From: Demequina sp.
GTDB taxonomy: Bacteria > Actinomycetota > Actinomycetes > Actinomycetales > Demequinaceae
Assembly (NCBI GenBank): GCA_030148645.1
Contig: JASBTB010000101.1
Span: forward strand, 1 to 43,241
Direction: 5' to 3'
DNA: 43,241 bases
Position 1 is the stretch's first letter. Each line of letters opens with the position of its first letter. Of the stretch, positions 24,160 through 31,744 are shown piece after piece. The position numbers and the translations under genes are program-made. Under the pieces are notes generated by a model, which saw only the letters and a list, made by a program, of their open reading frames with translations, had not been told where the DNA came from and ran no database searches.

Positions 24160-25281
24160 GTGGGCCTGAACGCATCGGCGCTCCCCGACTTTCCGTGGGA
24201 TGCGCTGACGCCCTTCGTGGAGCGGGCATCGGCGCATCCTGACGGCATCGTCGACCTGTCCGTGGGCACGCCCGTCGACCCGACGCCACTGGTGGTGCGG
24301 GATGCTCTCGCGCGAGCGGCCGATGCTCCGGGCTACCCTGCGACGCACGGCACGCCCGCTCTGCGCGAGGCTGTGGCGCAATGGTTTGCGCGCCGCCGGG
24401 CGGTGCCCGGCGTCGACCCCGCGGGAGTGCTGCCGACGATCGGCTCGAAGGAACTCGTGGCGTTCCTGCCAGCGCTCCTGGGGCTTGGTCAGGGCGACGT
24501 GGTGGTGCACCCTGCCGCGGCCTACCCCACGTACGACGTGGGCGCACGGCTCGCCGGTGCGACCCCACTTGCCTCGGACGATGTCGCCCAGTGGGCGGGC
24601 AACACTGCCGTCAAGTTGGTCTGGGTGAACTCGCCGTCAAACCCCACCGGCGCGGTGGTGGGCGCCGATGCCTTACGCGCCACCGTCCATGCCGCGAGGG
24701 CCGTGGGTGCGGTCGTGGCGTCCGACGAGTGCTACGCCGAGTTGCCCTGGGAGGAGCCGTGGGCGAGCGGGGGTGTGCCATCGGTGCTGGACCCCACGGT
24801 CGCTGGTACGGACCATACGGGCCTTCTGGCGCTGTACTCGTTGTCGAAGCAGTCCAACCTGGCCGGGTACAGGGCGGCGTTCGTTGCGGGCGATCCCGCA
24901 CTGATTGCCACGTTGCTGGAGACGCGCAAGCACGCGGGCATGATGATGCCCGCGCCCATTCAGGCGGCCATGGTGGCGGCCTTGGCGGACGATGCCCACG
25001 TGGTCGCCCAACGTGAGGTGTACCGGGCGCGCCGAGACGTGTTGGGGGTCGCACTGCGAGAGGCGGGCTTTGCGATCGACGGTTCTGCGGCAGGGTTGTA
25101 CCTGTGGGCCTCGCGAGGCGAGGACTGCTGGGCCACGATCTCGTGGCTGGCGGACCTCGGTATCGTGGCCGCGCCAGGGGTGTTCTACGGACAGGCAGGA
25201 ACGCGGCATGTGCGCGTCTCGCTCACCGCGAGCGACGAGCGTGTCTCATCTGCAGCCCGCAGGCTCGCAAATAAACAGTAA
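24160..25281 (+). CDS. dapC: Succinyldiaminopimelate transaminase
   Basis: A 373-residue PLP-dependent class I/II aminotransferase that makes N-succinyl-LL-diaminopimelate from the keto precursor and glutamate in the succinylase branch of lysine biosynthesis. The cofactor lysine is Lys230 in YSLSKQSNLAGYR. NSPSNPTG and SDECYAELPW are the Asn and Asp/Tyr cofactor contacts, and RHVRVSL holds the carboxylate-binding Arg. The assignment over other aminotransferases rests on context: fdxA immediately upstream, and dapD and dapE 2-4 kb downstream. GTG 24160 follows nine bases after the fdxA stop. Confidence 0.88.
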   Translation: MGLNASALPDFPWDALTPFVERASAHPDGIVDLSVGTPVDPTPLVVRDALARAADAPGYPATHGTPALREAVAQWFARRRAVPGVDPAGVLPTIGSKELVAFLPALLGLGQGDVVVHPAAAYPTYDVGARLAGATPLASDDVAQWAGNTAVKLVWVNSPSNPTGAVVGADALRATVHAARAVGAVVASDECYAELPWEEPWASGGVPSVLDPTVAGTDHTGLLALYSLSKQSNLAGYRAAFVAGDPALIATLLETRKHAGMMMPAPIQAAMVAALADDAHVVAQREVYRARRDVLGVALREAGFAIDGSAAGLYLWASRGEDCWATISWLADLGIVAAPGVFYGQAGTRHVRVSLTASDERVSSAARRLANKQ

Positions 25282-25339
25282 ACTTGTTCCCAAGCGTGGG
25301 CCCGTGCCACAGTGGGTGGTGCGCTGCAAAGGAGGAGAC

Positions 25340-26629
25340 ATGACCGAGGTCAAGGATGCCCGTCTCACGGTGGATGGCTCCACCATCGAGTTGGAGATCG
25401 AACGCGCCTCGATTGGCAACGACGGTCTTTCCGTGAGCAACCTGTTGCGCGATACCGGCCTGGTCACGGTGGATCCCGGATTCACGAACACGGCCTCGTG
25501 TGAGAGCGCCATCACATACATCGACGGCGACCAGGGGGTGCTCCGGTATCGCGGCTATCCGATCGAGCAGTTGGCGGAACACTCCACGTTCCTTGAGGTT
25601 GCCTACCTGCTGATTCGCGGAGAACTTCCCACGGAGTCCGAACTCACCGCCTTCAACCACCGTGTGGCCCGCCACATGCATGTGCACGAGGGCATCAAGA
25701 CGTTCCTCGGGGCCTTTCCCCGCGACGCGCACCCCATGGCCGTCCTGTCCGGCGCGCTCAGCGCCCTGAGCACGTTCTACCCCGAGTCGGTGGGGCGAGG
25801 CGAGTACGAGATCGAGTTGGCGACCGTGCAGTTGTTGGCGAAGACTGCGGTGGTGATCTCGTACCTGCAGCGTCGGGTCACCGGAGGCGAACTGATCGAG
25901 CCACGGCCGGGCGGCCACTACGTGGATGAGTTCATGCGGGTGGCCTTCTCCGGCCCGGACGGCGAACTGGACATCGATCCGATTGTGCGTCGCGCGCTCG
26001 ATCTGCTCCTCATTCTCCATGCCGACCATGAGCAGAACTGTTCTACGTCGACCGTGCGCATCGTCGGCTCGTCCCAGGCGAACATCTACGCCTCGGTGTC
26101 GGCCGGCATCGGCGCGCTGTCGGGCCCTTTGCATGGGGGTGCCAATGAGGCCGCGCTCAGGATGTTCGACCACATCAAAGAGTCCGGCGACACGGTCGAA
26201 CAGTTTGTGGCCAAGGTCAAAGACAAGAGTGAGGGCGCCCGGCTCATGGGTTTCGGGCACCGCGTCTACAAGTCGTTCGACCCGCGCGGCACCGTGGTCA
26301 AGAGGATCGCCGACCAGGTGCTCGACCAACTGGGCGGCAACAATGAGACGTTCGACATGGCCAAGCGGCTTGAGGAGATCGCCCTGAGCGACGACTACTT
26401 CATCGAGCGCAAACTGTACCCAAACGTCGACTTCTACACGGGTTTGCTGTACTCGGCCATGAAGTTCCCCGTACCGATTTTCACGCCGCTCTTCGCGTTG
26501 GGGCGCATGCCGGGCTGGATCGCGCACTACCGCGAGATGATGCACGACCCCAAGACCAAGATCGGCCGTCCCCGTCAGATCTACACGGGCGTCGTCGAAC
26601 GCGACTACGTTCCGATGGACCAGCGCTAG
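25340..26629 (+). CDS. gltA: Citrate synthase
   Basis: A 429-residue hexamer-type citrate synthase condensing oxaloacetate and acetyl-CoA to start the TCA cycle. The catalytic residues are His265 (GPLHGGANEAAL), His307 (GFGHRVYKSFDPR) and Asp364 (VDFYTGLLYSAMKFP). The N-terminal small beta domain (ARLTVDGSTIELEIERASIG) is typical of this class. ATG 25340 follows GGAGGAG at 25331-25337. TAAACT at 25279-25284, overlapping the dapC stop, is a possible -10. The gene ends in a CTAG shared with the stop of the convergent secreted-protein gene. Together with sdhCDAB at 37-40 kb it supplies TCA functions. Confidence 0.96.
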   Translation: MTEVKDARLTVDGSTIELEIERASIGNDGLSVSNLLRDTGLVTVDPGFTNTASCESAITYIDGDQGVLRYRGYPIEQLAEHSTFLEVAYLLIRGELPTESELTAFNHRVARHMHVHEGIKTFLGAFPRDAHPMAVLSGALSALSTFYPESVGRGEYEIELATVQLLAKTAVVISYLQRRVTGGELIEPRPGGHYVDEFMRVAFSGPDGELDIDPIVRRALDLLLILHADHEQNCSTSTVRIVGSSQANIYASVSAGIGALSGPLHGGANEAALRMFDHIKESGDTVEQFVAKVKDKSEGARLMGFGHRVYKSFDPRGTVVKRIADQVLDQLGGNNETFDMAKRLEEIALSDDYFIERKLYPNVDFYTGLLYSAMKFPVPIFTPLFALGRMPGWIAHYREMMHDPKTKIGRPRQIYTGVVERDYVPMDQR

Positions 26630-27489
26630 CGCGTCGCGATCGCCACCCGGATTCCGGCATAGTCCTGGGGTCGATCCGTGGGCGGAATCGACGCGGACGA
26701 GCCGTCCGTGGCGACCCTGCTCGCGTCGTTCTCGACCCACGTCACACCGGTGACCGATGCCGTGGCGATTACCCACGTGGCCAGTGCGGCCCGCGCCTGA
26801 GGTGAGTCAACGCCCGGACGAACCCCCAGCGTCGTCGTGTCTTGTTCTTGCGCCACCACGTCTACCGTGTTCACCCCGGCCCCGAAGTCGGCGGCGAGCC
26901 GGTCGGCGAAGAGGTGCGGTGTGGCAATGGCGGGCCCCGTCACCGAACACGTCACGACGCCCCCTTGACCGGTGAAGGCCAGCGCCCATGCCCGCGCCTC
27001 GTCCTCATGGTCTGCATACGCCAGCGGGAAGCCGGACCGCTGGACGGCTTGTGCCGCGTCGGTCACCGCCAGGTCTTCCCAGCCGTTGACCCGCAGCAGT
27101 GCGGTGTAGAACGCCTCGGTCGAGTAGTACGGGTCCGTGACTTGTTCGACAGATCCCCAGCCTTGCGACGGCCGCTGTTGGAACAGGCCGAGGGAGTCGC
27201 GGTCGCCGTAGTCCAGGTTGCGGAGGCTCGATTCTTGGAGGGCGGTGGCCAGTGCCACGGTGACGCCGACGGCGTCGAAGCCCTGGCGCGAGCCGACGGC
27301 GGCGATCAGCGCCGCGTTGTTGACCTGTTCGGCTGTCAGTGAATAGCTGAACTCGCCTTGCGTGACAGTGCAACTGTCCGTAGGCACGCTGCGCTGTTTC
27401 CCGCTCAGCAGTCCGGGACCCCAGTAGAGGGCCGCAGCGCTCGCCGCGACAAAGGCAGCCACCGCGACTGCTGTGCCTGTTCGCGACAT
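26626..27489 (-). CDS. Secreted or anchored lysozyme-like (transglycosylase-type) protein
   Basis: A 287-residue exported protein. The N-terminus (TAVAVAAFVAASAAALYWG) is a signal peptide or uncleaved anchor. The central domain has ALQESSLRNLDYGDRDSLGLFQQRPSQGWG, a lysozyme-like fold motif. There the Glu of QESSL would be the catalytic acid, and SLGLFQQRPSQGWG resembles SLT-type proteins. A C-terminal region of about 100 residues is less conserved. The likely target is peptidoglycan, but activity is inferred from motif only. It starts two bases after the dapD stop on the same strand, so cell-wall precursor synthesis and a wall-active protein are probably co-expressed. The stop lies in a CTAG shared with gltA. 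Confidence 0.75.
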   Translation of the reverse strand: MSRTGTAVAVAAFVAASAAALYWGPGLLSGKQRSVPTDSCTVTQGEFSYSLTAEQVNNAALIAAVGSRQGFDAVGVTVALATALQESSLRNLDYGDRDSLGLFQQRPSQGWGSVEQVTDPYYSTEAFYTALLRVNGWEDLAVTDAAQAVQRSGFPLAYADHEDEARAWALAFTGQGGVVTCSVTGPAIATPHLFADRLAADFGAGVNTVDVVAQEQDTTTLGVRPGVDSPQARAALATWVIATASVTGVTWVENDASRVATDGSSASIPPTDRPQDYAGIRVAIATR

Positions 27490-27491
27490 CG

Positions 27492-28433
27492 CTAATTGGC
27501 GTGGAGGGCGGCGTTGAGTGCGACGCCGGAGCCCTCGCGAGCCACCGCCTCGAGCCCACCGTTGAGGGAGTTGCGGCGAAACAACACGTTGTTCTTGCCT
27601 GCCAGGTCGCGCGCCTTGACCACCACCGGTTCGCCGTCGTCGTCCGTGGCGCCGACGATGCGCACCTTGGAACCGGCCGTCACGTAAAGCCCCGACTCGA
27701 CGATGCAGTCGTCGCCAAGGGGGATGCCGAGGCCAGCGTTGGCGCCCAACAGCGAACGCTCGCCGATGGTGATGACGTCCTTGCCGCCGCCGGACAGGGT
27801 ACCCATGATCGACGCACCACCGCCGATGTCGGAGCCGTTGCCCACCGTCACACCCGCGGAGATGCGCCCCTCCACCATCGAGGCACCCAGAGTGCCCGCA
27901 TTGAAGTTGACGAAGCCTTCGTGCATCACCGTGGTGCCCTCGGCCAGGTATGCGCCCAGGCGGACCCGGTCGGCATCGGCGATGCGCACACCCGACGGCA
28001 GCACGTAGTCCACCATCCGCGGGAACTTGTCGATGCCATAGACAGTCACGTGCTGCCCGAAGGCACGGAAGCGCCCGCGAGTCGCCTCGAATCCCTCGAT
28101 CGCGCACGGCCCCGCCGACGTCCACACCACGTTGGGCAAGATGGCGAAGATCCCGTCGAGGTTGATGCCGTGGGGCCTGACCAGTCGGTGACTGAGCAGG
28201 TGAAGACGTAAGTATGCGTCGGCGACGGTTTCGGGTGCCTCGTCGGTGTCGATCTCGATCAGCAGCAATTCGGTCGAGATGTGGCGCAGAGGGTCGGACC
28301 GCACCGCAGCCTCGAGTTGCTGGGGAGGGTTCGGCCTTTCGGGCGCCGGGCCCAACGCGGGCGCGGGGTACCAGGTGTCGAGGGGTTTGCCGCTACCGTC
28401 GAGCGTTGCAAGTCCGTAACCGTGCGCTTTCAT
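27492..28433 (-). CDS. dapD: Tetrahydrodipicolinate N-succinyltransferase
   Basis: A 313-residue trimeric acyltransferase that adds succinyl from succinyl-CoA to tetrahydrodipicolinate, the first succinylase-branch step to meso-diaminopimelate and lysine. The N-terminal helical domain is of the actinobacterial group-2 type (LRLHLLSHRLVRPHGINLDGIFAILPNVVWT). The C-terminal left-handed beta-helix shows hexapeptide repeats through YLAEGTTVMHEGFVNFNAGTLG, SMVEGRISAGVTVGNGSDIGGGASIMGTLSGGG and SLLGANAGLGIPLGDDCIVE. The ATG lies seven bases after TAGGCT, a leaderless start. The lysozyme-like gene follows in the same operon, and a small membrane-protein gene and dapE diverge upstream. Confidence 0.95.
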   Translation of the reverse strand: MKAHGYGLATLDGSGKPLDTWYPAPALGPAPERPNPPQQLEAAVRSDPLRHISTELLLIEIDTDEAPETVADAYLRLHLLSHRLVRPHGINLDGIFAILPNVVWTSAGPCAIEGFEATRGRFRAFGQHVTVYGIDKFPRMVDYVLPSGVRIADADRVRLGAYLAEGTTVMHEGFVNFNAGTLGASMVEGRISAGVTVGNGSDIGGGASIMGTLSGGGKDVITIGERSLLGANAGLGIPLGDDCIVESGLYVTAGSKVRIVGATDDDGEPVVVKARDLAGKNNVLFRRNSLNGGLEAVAREGSGVALNAALHAN

Positions 28434-28440
28434 GGCGGTA

Positions 28441-28467
28441 AGCCTACGGGCACGGCGGCGCTACGGT
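28441..28467. promoter_or_regulatory. Divergent -10 elements of dapD and the small membrane-protein gene
   Basis: In a 40-base gap, TAGGCT on the minus strand (28446-28441) lies seven bases before the dapD ATG, and TACGGT on the plus strand (28462-28467) lies six bases before ATG 28474. Both genes would be transcribed without leaders from back-to-back promoters. No -35 matches are clear. Confidence 0.5.
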
Positions 28468-28473
28468 GGTGCC

Positions 28474-28800
28474 ATGGACGGCGGGGACAGGCACGACGAG
28501 GAGGTGCACGGGGTGGCGCGCCGCGATCAGCCAGTCCCACCGCCGTGGGCCGGCCCTCACTACGAGCTGGCGTCGCCGTGGATCGGGCGCCCGGGTCCCA
28601 GGCGCCCCATCTCCCGCTCGCGCGCGCTGATCGTGGGCGCGCTGATCCTGTTCCTCGTGCTCCAGGCGGCAGGGTTGGTCATCGCGTACGTGGACACACC
28701 CGCTCAGGCGCTGGCATCGCTTGCGCTTGGAGCCGTGTATCTCGCGGTGGTCGAACTGGCGCCCTGGTGGGCCGTCTCCTGGCTGGTCGCCCGCAGATAG
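28474..28800 (+). CDS. Small two-helix membrane protein of unknown function
   Basis: A 108-residue protein. A charged, proline-rich cytoplasmic N-terminus (DRHDEEVHGVARRDQPVPPPWAGP) is followed by two membrane helices (ALIVGALILFLVLQAAGLVIAYV and LASLALGAVYLAVVELAPWWAVSWLV) and a short basic end. I do not recognise the family. ATG 28474 is chosen because TACGGT precedes it at leaderless spacing; an earlier in-frame start would overlap the dapD start. Its TAG stop is also the first three bases of the dapE -10 hexamer. Position between dapD and dapE suggests shared expression, not a known pathway role. Confidence 0.65.
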   Translation: MDGGDRHDEEVHGVARRDQPVPPPWAGPHYELASPWIGRPGPRRPISRSRALIVGALILFLVLQAAGLVIAYVDTPAQALASLALGAVYLAVVELAPWWAVSWLVARR

Positions 28801-28803
28801 GAT
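28798..28803 (+). promoter_or_regulatory. -10 element of dapE (leaderless)
   Basis: TAGGAT lies six bases before ATG 28810. Its TAG is the stop codon of the preceding gene, so the two signals overlap exactly. Confidence 0.5.
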
Positions 28804-28809
28804 CGCATC

Positions 28810-29922
28810 ATGGCCCTTCCCGTCGTCGCTGGCACACCGGTCGAGGACCTCACCAGGGCCTTGATCGATATTCCCTCGGTCTCTGGTGATGAGCGCGCCA
28901 TCGCCGATGCCGTCGAGGCCGCATTGCGTGCTTGCAGCCACCTTGAGGTGACGCGGGTGGGCGACTCGCTGGTCGCGCGCACGACGCTGGGGCGTAGCGA
29001 GCGGGTCATCGTCGCGGGTCACCTGGACACCGTGCCCATCAAGGACAACGTGCCGTCGCGCCTGTCCGACGACGGCGCGGACGTCATCGGCCGCGGAGCG
29101 GTCGACATGAAGGCGGGTGTTGCCGTACACCTTGCACTCGCCGTCGAATTGTCCGCACCCACGCGCGACATCACGTGGGTGTTCTACGACAATGAGGAGG
29201 TCGAGGCCTCTCGTTCGGGCCTGGGGCGCGTGGTGCGGGAACGCCCCGAACTGCTGGTCGGCGACTTCGCGATCCTGGGGGAGCCGACGTCGGCCGCGAT
29301 TGAAGGTGGGTGCAACGGAACGGTGCGGTGCGAGGTCACACTGCACGGTAAGGCGGCGCATTCTGCGCGCTCGTGGAAGGGCATCAACGCGGTCCACTTG
29401 GCGGCTCCCCTGTTGAGCGCGCTGAGCAACCACGCACCCGCGAACGTCGCGGTGGACGGCCTCGTCTACCGAGAGGGACTGAACGCCGTCCGGGTGGCCG
29501 GGGGCATCGCGGGCAACGTCATCCCCGACGCCTGCACCGTGACCCTCAACTACCGTTTTGCACCCGGTATCGACGTCTCGCAGGCGAAGGAGCGCGTGGT
29601 CGAGTTCATCGACGCGGCCTACGCGGTGGACGATGTGTCGCGCGAGGTGGTATGGACGGACGCATCTGCCGCCGCACGCCCGGGCCTGGACGCACCACTC
29701 GCCCAGGAGTTTGTCGCGGCCGTGGCTGCCACGGGTGCCGATGCGCCTCGCGCCAAGTTAGGGTGGACCGACGTGGCACGCTTTGGAGAATTGGGCATCC
29801 CCGCGGTGAACTACGGCCCCGGCGACCCCCAACTCGCGCACGCCTCCGGCGATGGCGAGCGTTGTCCCATCGACCACATCCATGCGTGCCATGCCGCGCT
29901 CAGGGCCTGGCTGACCGTCTGA
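28810..29922 (+). CDS. dapE: Succinyl-diaminopimelate desuccinylase
   Basis: A 370-residue zinc-dependent M20-family hydrolase that removes succinate from N-succinyl-LL-diaminopimelate. Metal and catalytic motifs are VAGHLDTVPIKDN (first metal His and catalytic Asp), GRGAVDMKAGVAVHLAL (bridging Asp), VFYDNEEVEA (catalytic Glu and metal Glu) and a C-terminal NYGPGDPQLAHASGD with the last metal His. The dimerisation domain starts near GGCNGTVRCEVTLHGKAAHSARSWKG. It is of the actinobacterial DapE type and completes the set with dapC and dapD nearby. The start is fixed by the -10 six bases upstream. Confidence 0.94.
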   Translation: MALPVVAGTPVEDLTRALIDIPSVSGDERAIADAVEAALRACSHLEVTRVGDSLVARTTLGRSERVIVAGHLDTVPIKDNVPSRLSDDGADVIGRGAVDMKAGVAVHLALAVELSAPTRDITWVFYDNEEVEASRSGLGRVVRERPELLVGDFAILGEPTSAAIEGGCNGTVRCEVTLHGKAAHSARSWKGINAVHLAAPLLSALSNHAPANVAVDGLVYREGLNAVRVAGGIAGNVIPDACTVTLNYRFAPGIDVSQAKERVVEFIDAAYAVDDVSREVVWTDASAAARPGLDAPLAQEFVAAVAATGADAPRAKLGWTDVARFGELGIPAVNYGPGDPQLAHASGDGERCPIDHIHACHAALRAWLTV

Positions 29923-29958
29923 CCCTTCGCTACCCACGACGGCCCTCAGGAGGAACTG

Positions 29959-30696
29959 TTGAAGGACTACCACCGCGGACCTGTGCTGTTGCGCGGCAAG
30001 AATGTGCCTAGCACCACCACGTCGGGACGCCTGCTCCAGGATCAGGCTGCCCCCGACTGGCTCCACGAAGACCCGTGGCGTGTGTTGCGCATCCAGTCGG
30101 AGTTCGTCGAGGGTTTCGGGGCCCTGGCCGAACTGGGGCCCGCGATCTCGGTGTTCGGTTCGGCCCGATCCAAGCCGGGCGACGCCGACTACACGGCGGC
30201 CGAACAGATCGGCACCAAACTGGTCGAAGCGGGATTCGCCGTGATCACTGGCGGTGGGCCCGGCGTCATGGAGGCGGCCAACAAGGGGGCGGCGCAGGCG
30301 GGCGGCGTATCGGTGGGTTTGGGTATCGAATTGCCCTTCGAACAAGGCGTCAACGAGTATGCCAATCTTGGCCTGAACTTCCGATACTTCTTTGTGCGCA
30401 AGACGATGTTCGTAAAGTACGCCCAAGGTTTCATTGTGCTTCCGGGCGGCTTTGGCACGTTCGACGAGCTCTTCGAGTCACTGACCCTCGTCCAGACGCG
30501 CACGATCACCCGCTTTCCCATCGTGCTGTTTGGGCACGCCTATTGGGACGGCCTGGTGGGATGGTTGCGGGATGTCGTGGCAGCCGACGGGAAGATCAGC
30601 GAAAGTGAACTCGAGCTGATCACCGTGACGGACGATGTGGATGAGGCTTTGTCCTATGTGGTGCAGACGGTCGAGCCGCACCCGGGTAGCGCGTAG
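29959..30696 (+). CDS. LOG-family (TIGR00730) protein
   Basis: A 245-residue Rossmann-fold protein of the lysine-decarboxylase-like / LOG family. The phosphate- and ribose-binding signatures are VFGSARSKPGDADY, VITGGGPGVMEAANKGA and the hallmark LPGGFGTFDELFESLTL. Members often hydrolyse nucleoside 5'-monophosphates, some releasing cytokinins; actual lysine decarboxylase activity is a historical misname. The start is TTG 29959, placed five bases after CAGGAGG; no ATG or GTG fits as well. The first 45 residues precede the family core. It follows dapE by 36 bases on the same strand and may be co-transcribed, but has no role in the lysine pathway that I know of. Confidence 0.9.
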   Translation: MKDYHRGPVLLRGKNVPSTTTSGRLLQDQAAPDWLHEDPWRVLRIQSEFVEGFGALAELGPAISVFGSARSKPGDADYTAAEQIGTKLVEAGFAVITGGGPGVMEAANKGAAQAGGVSVGLGIELPFEQGVNEYANLGLNFRYFFVRKTMFVKYAQGFIVLPGGFGTFDELFESLTLVQTRTITRFPIVLFGHAYWDGLVGWLRDVVAADGKISESELELITVTDDVDEALSYVVQTVEPHPGSA

Positions 30697-30746
30697 CGGC
30701 GTTTCCCGCGGCGGCGAGGAATTAGGGGAAGGCGTTCGGCGCCGCG

Positions 30747-30775
30747 TAGAATGGACCCAGCGACACGTGAGTGTC
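30747..30775 (+). promoter_or_regulatory. -10 element and leader hairpin of the DUF3117 gene
   Basis: TAGAAT (30747-30752) suggests a transcription start near 30759. The leader then begins with a hairpin, GACAC-GTGA-GTGTC (30762-30775), and carries AAGGAG before ATG 30804. Confidence 0.45.
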
Positions 30776-30803
30776 ACCCCATCAGCGCAAGGAGTAACCC
30801 AGC

Positions 30804-30971
30804 ATGGCTGCTATGAAGCCCCGCACCGGTGACGGCCCCATGGAGGTCGTGAAGGAGGGTCGCGGCTATGTGATGCGCCTGCCACTCGAGGGCGGTGGCC
30901 GTCTCGTTGTCGAGATCAGCGCAGAAGAAGTCCAAGCCCTCGGCGATTGCCTCCTGGGAGCGTTGAAGTAG
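30804..30971 (+). CDS. DUF3117 domain-containing small protein
   Basis: A 55-residue protein beginning MAAMKPRTGDGPMEVVKEGRGYVMRLP and ending in a helix (AEEVQALGDCLLGALK). This is the highly conserved actinobacterial DUF3117 family, present next to sigE-region genes in many relatives. Function is unknown. A strong AAGGAG lies nine bases upstream, and the leader has its own promoter and hairpin. It converges on the methyltransferase gene with a 29-base gap. The shortness is normal for the family. Confidence 0.93.
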   Translation: MAAMKPRTGDGPMEVVKEGRGYVMRLPLEGGGRLVVEISAEEVQALGDCLLGALK

Positions 30972-30978
30972 GCTCCGC

Positions 30979-31010
30979 AGGACCCTAAGCGTCCAGGACC
31001 TTAAGCGTCC
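30979..31010. repeat. 16-bp tandem repeat at the methyltransferase stop codon
   Basis: Two adjacent 16-base units (30979-30994 and 30995-31010) differ at one position (CCC or CCT). The second contains the TAA stop of the methyltransferase gene; the first provides a TAG in the corresponding position. It looks like a recent slippage duplication of the gene end. Confidence 0.8.
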
Positions 31011-31633
31011 ACCGTCGCGATCAGGAGCCCGTCTCCCACGGGCACCAGGCACGCGGTGATGCCCTCTGCTGCGCGCACCGCGCGCAGGCACTCGCGCAGT
31101 GCGGTCGTTTCCGGGTCCCGTTGGGCGGGGTCGGCGACTCGGCCATGGCCGAGTGCGTGCGCCATGACGATGAGGCCACCGGGTCGCGTGAGGCGGACGG
31201 CCTGGTCCAGGTAGTTGGGGAACTCGGTGCGCCGCCCGTCAATCAGCACGAGGTCGTAGCCGCCGTCGGTCAGACGCGGCAACACCTCCAGCGCACGACC
31301 CGTGATGAGGCGAGTGCGTTCGGGAGCGAAACCCGCCGCAGCGAACGTGGCGCGGGCGCTGCGATGGTGCTCCGGCTCCACATCGATGCTGGTGAGGACC
31401 CCGCCGGGGGCCATGCCGCGCACCAGGTACACGCCCGAGACCCCCACGCCCGTGCCGATCTCCACGACTGCCCGTGCATGGCACGCGCGGGCCACCACTG
31501 TCAGCGTGGCACCCGTACCGGGCGACAGGGCGTCGATGCCCCACTCGTCTGCGGCGTCGCGCGCGGCCAGCAGGACCTCGTCTTCGCGTGCGAAATCGTC
31601 GGCGAAGGCCGCCAAAGCAGGGTCGACGGTCAT
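31001..31633 (-). CDS. O-methyltransferase (family 3, SAM-dependent)
   Basis: A 210-residue class I SAM methyltransferase of the COMT-like Methyltransf_3 family. The SAM-binding glycine motif is VVEIGTGVGVSGVYLVRGM. SIDVEPEHHRSARATFAAAG carries the acidic residue for the ribose, and DLVLIDGRRTEFPNYLDQAVRLTRPGG contains the metal-side Asp motif. The substrate is unknown; in mycobacteria a close homolog lies next to sigE in the same divergent arrangement. ATG 31633 follows AGGAGG at good spacing. Its upstream region is shared with the sigE promoter. The C-terminus falls in a 16-bp tandem repeat. Confidence 0.9.
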   Translation of the reverse strand: MTVDPALAAFADDFAREDEVLLAARDAADEWGIDALSPGTGATLTVVARACHARAVVEIGTGVGVSGVYLVRGMAPGGVLTSIDVEPEHHRSARATFAAAGFAPERTRLITGRALEVLPRLTDGGYDLVLIDGRRTEFPNYLDQAVRLTRPGGLIVMAHALGHGRVADPAQRDPETTALRECLRAVRAAEGITACLVPVGDGLLIATVDA

Positions 31634-31692
31634 GGCACCTCCTGGGGAGATCGTATCCGTCGTGCGGCCGATGACACGGGCGGCTCGCGCGT

Positions 31693-31719
31693 GGGAACAT
31701 AGGACCATCAAGGATCGTT
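31693..31719 (+). promoter_or_regulatory. ECF sigma-type promoter upstream of sigE
   Basis: GGGAAC (31693-31698), a 17-base spacer and CGTT (31716-31719) match the GGAAC / CGTT pattern recognised by actinobacterial SigE/SigH-type factors. It ends 25 bases before the sigE ATG, so sigE probably activates its own gene. Confidence 0.6.
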
Positions 31720-31744
31720 GGGCAGACGTGAAGGAGGTCGACGC

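Noticed and set aside
25223-26776. Long open frame antisense to gltA
   Set aside because: Its translation is rich in Arg, His and Gln with no family motif. It is the usual antisense shadow of a GC-rich gene whose own frame has all catalytic residues.
26626-28125. A dapD to lysozyme-like gene fusion
   Set aside because: The joined frame overlaps dapD in the wrong frame. Each gene has its own start and stop, with a 2-base gap between them.
29959-30696. Lysine decarboxylase
   Set aside because: The PGGxGTxxE motif marks the LOG family; the decarboxylase name is historical, and no PLP-binding lysine motif is present.
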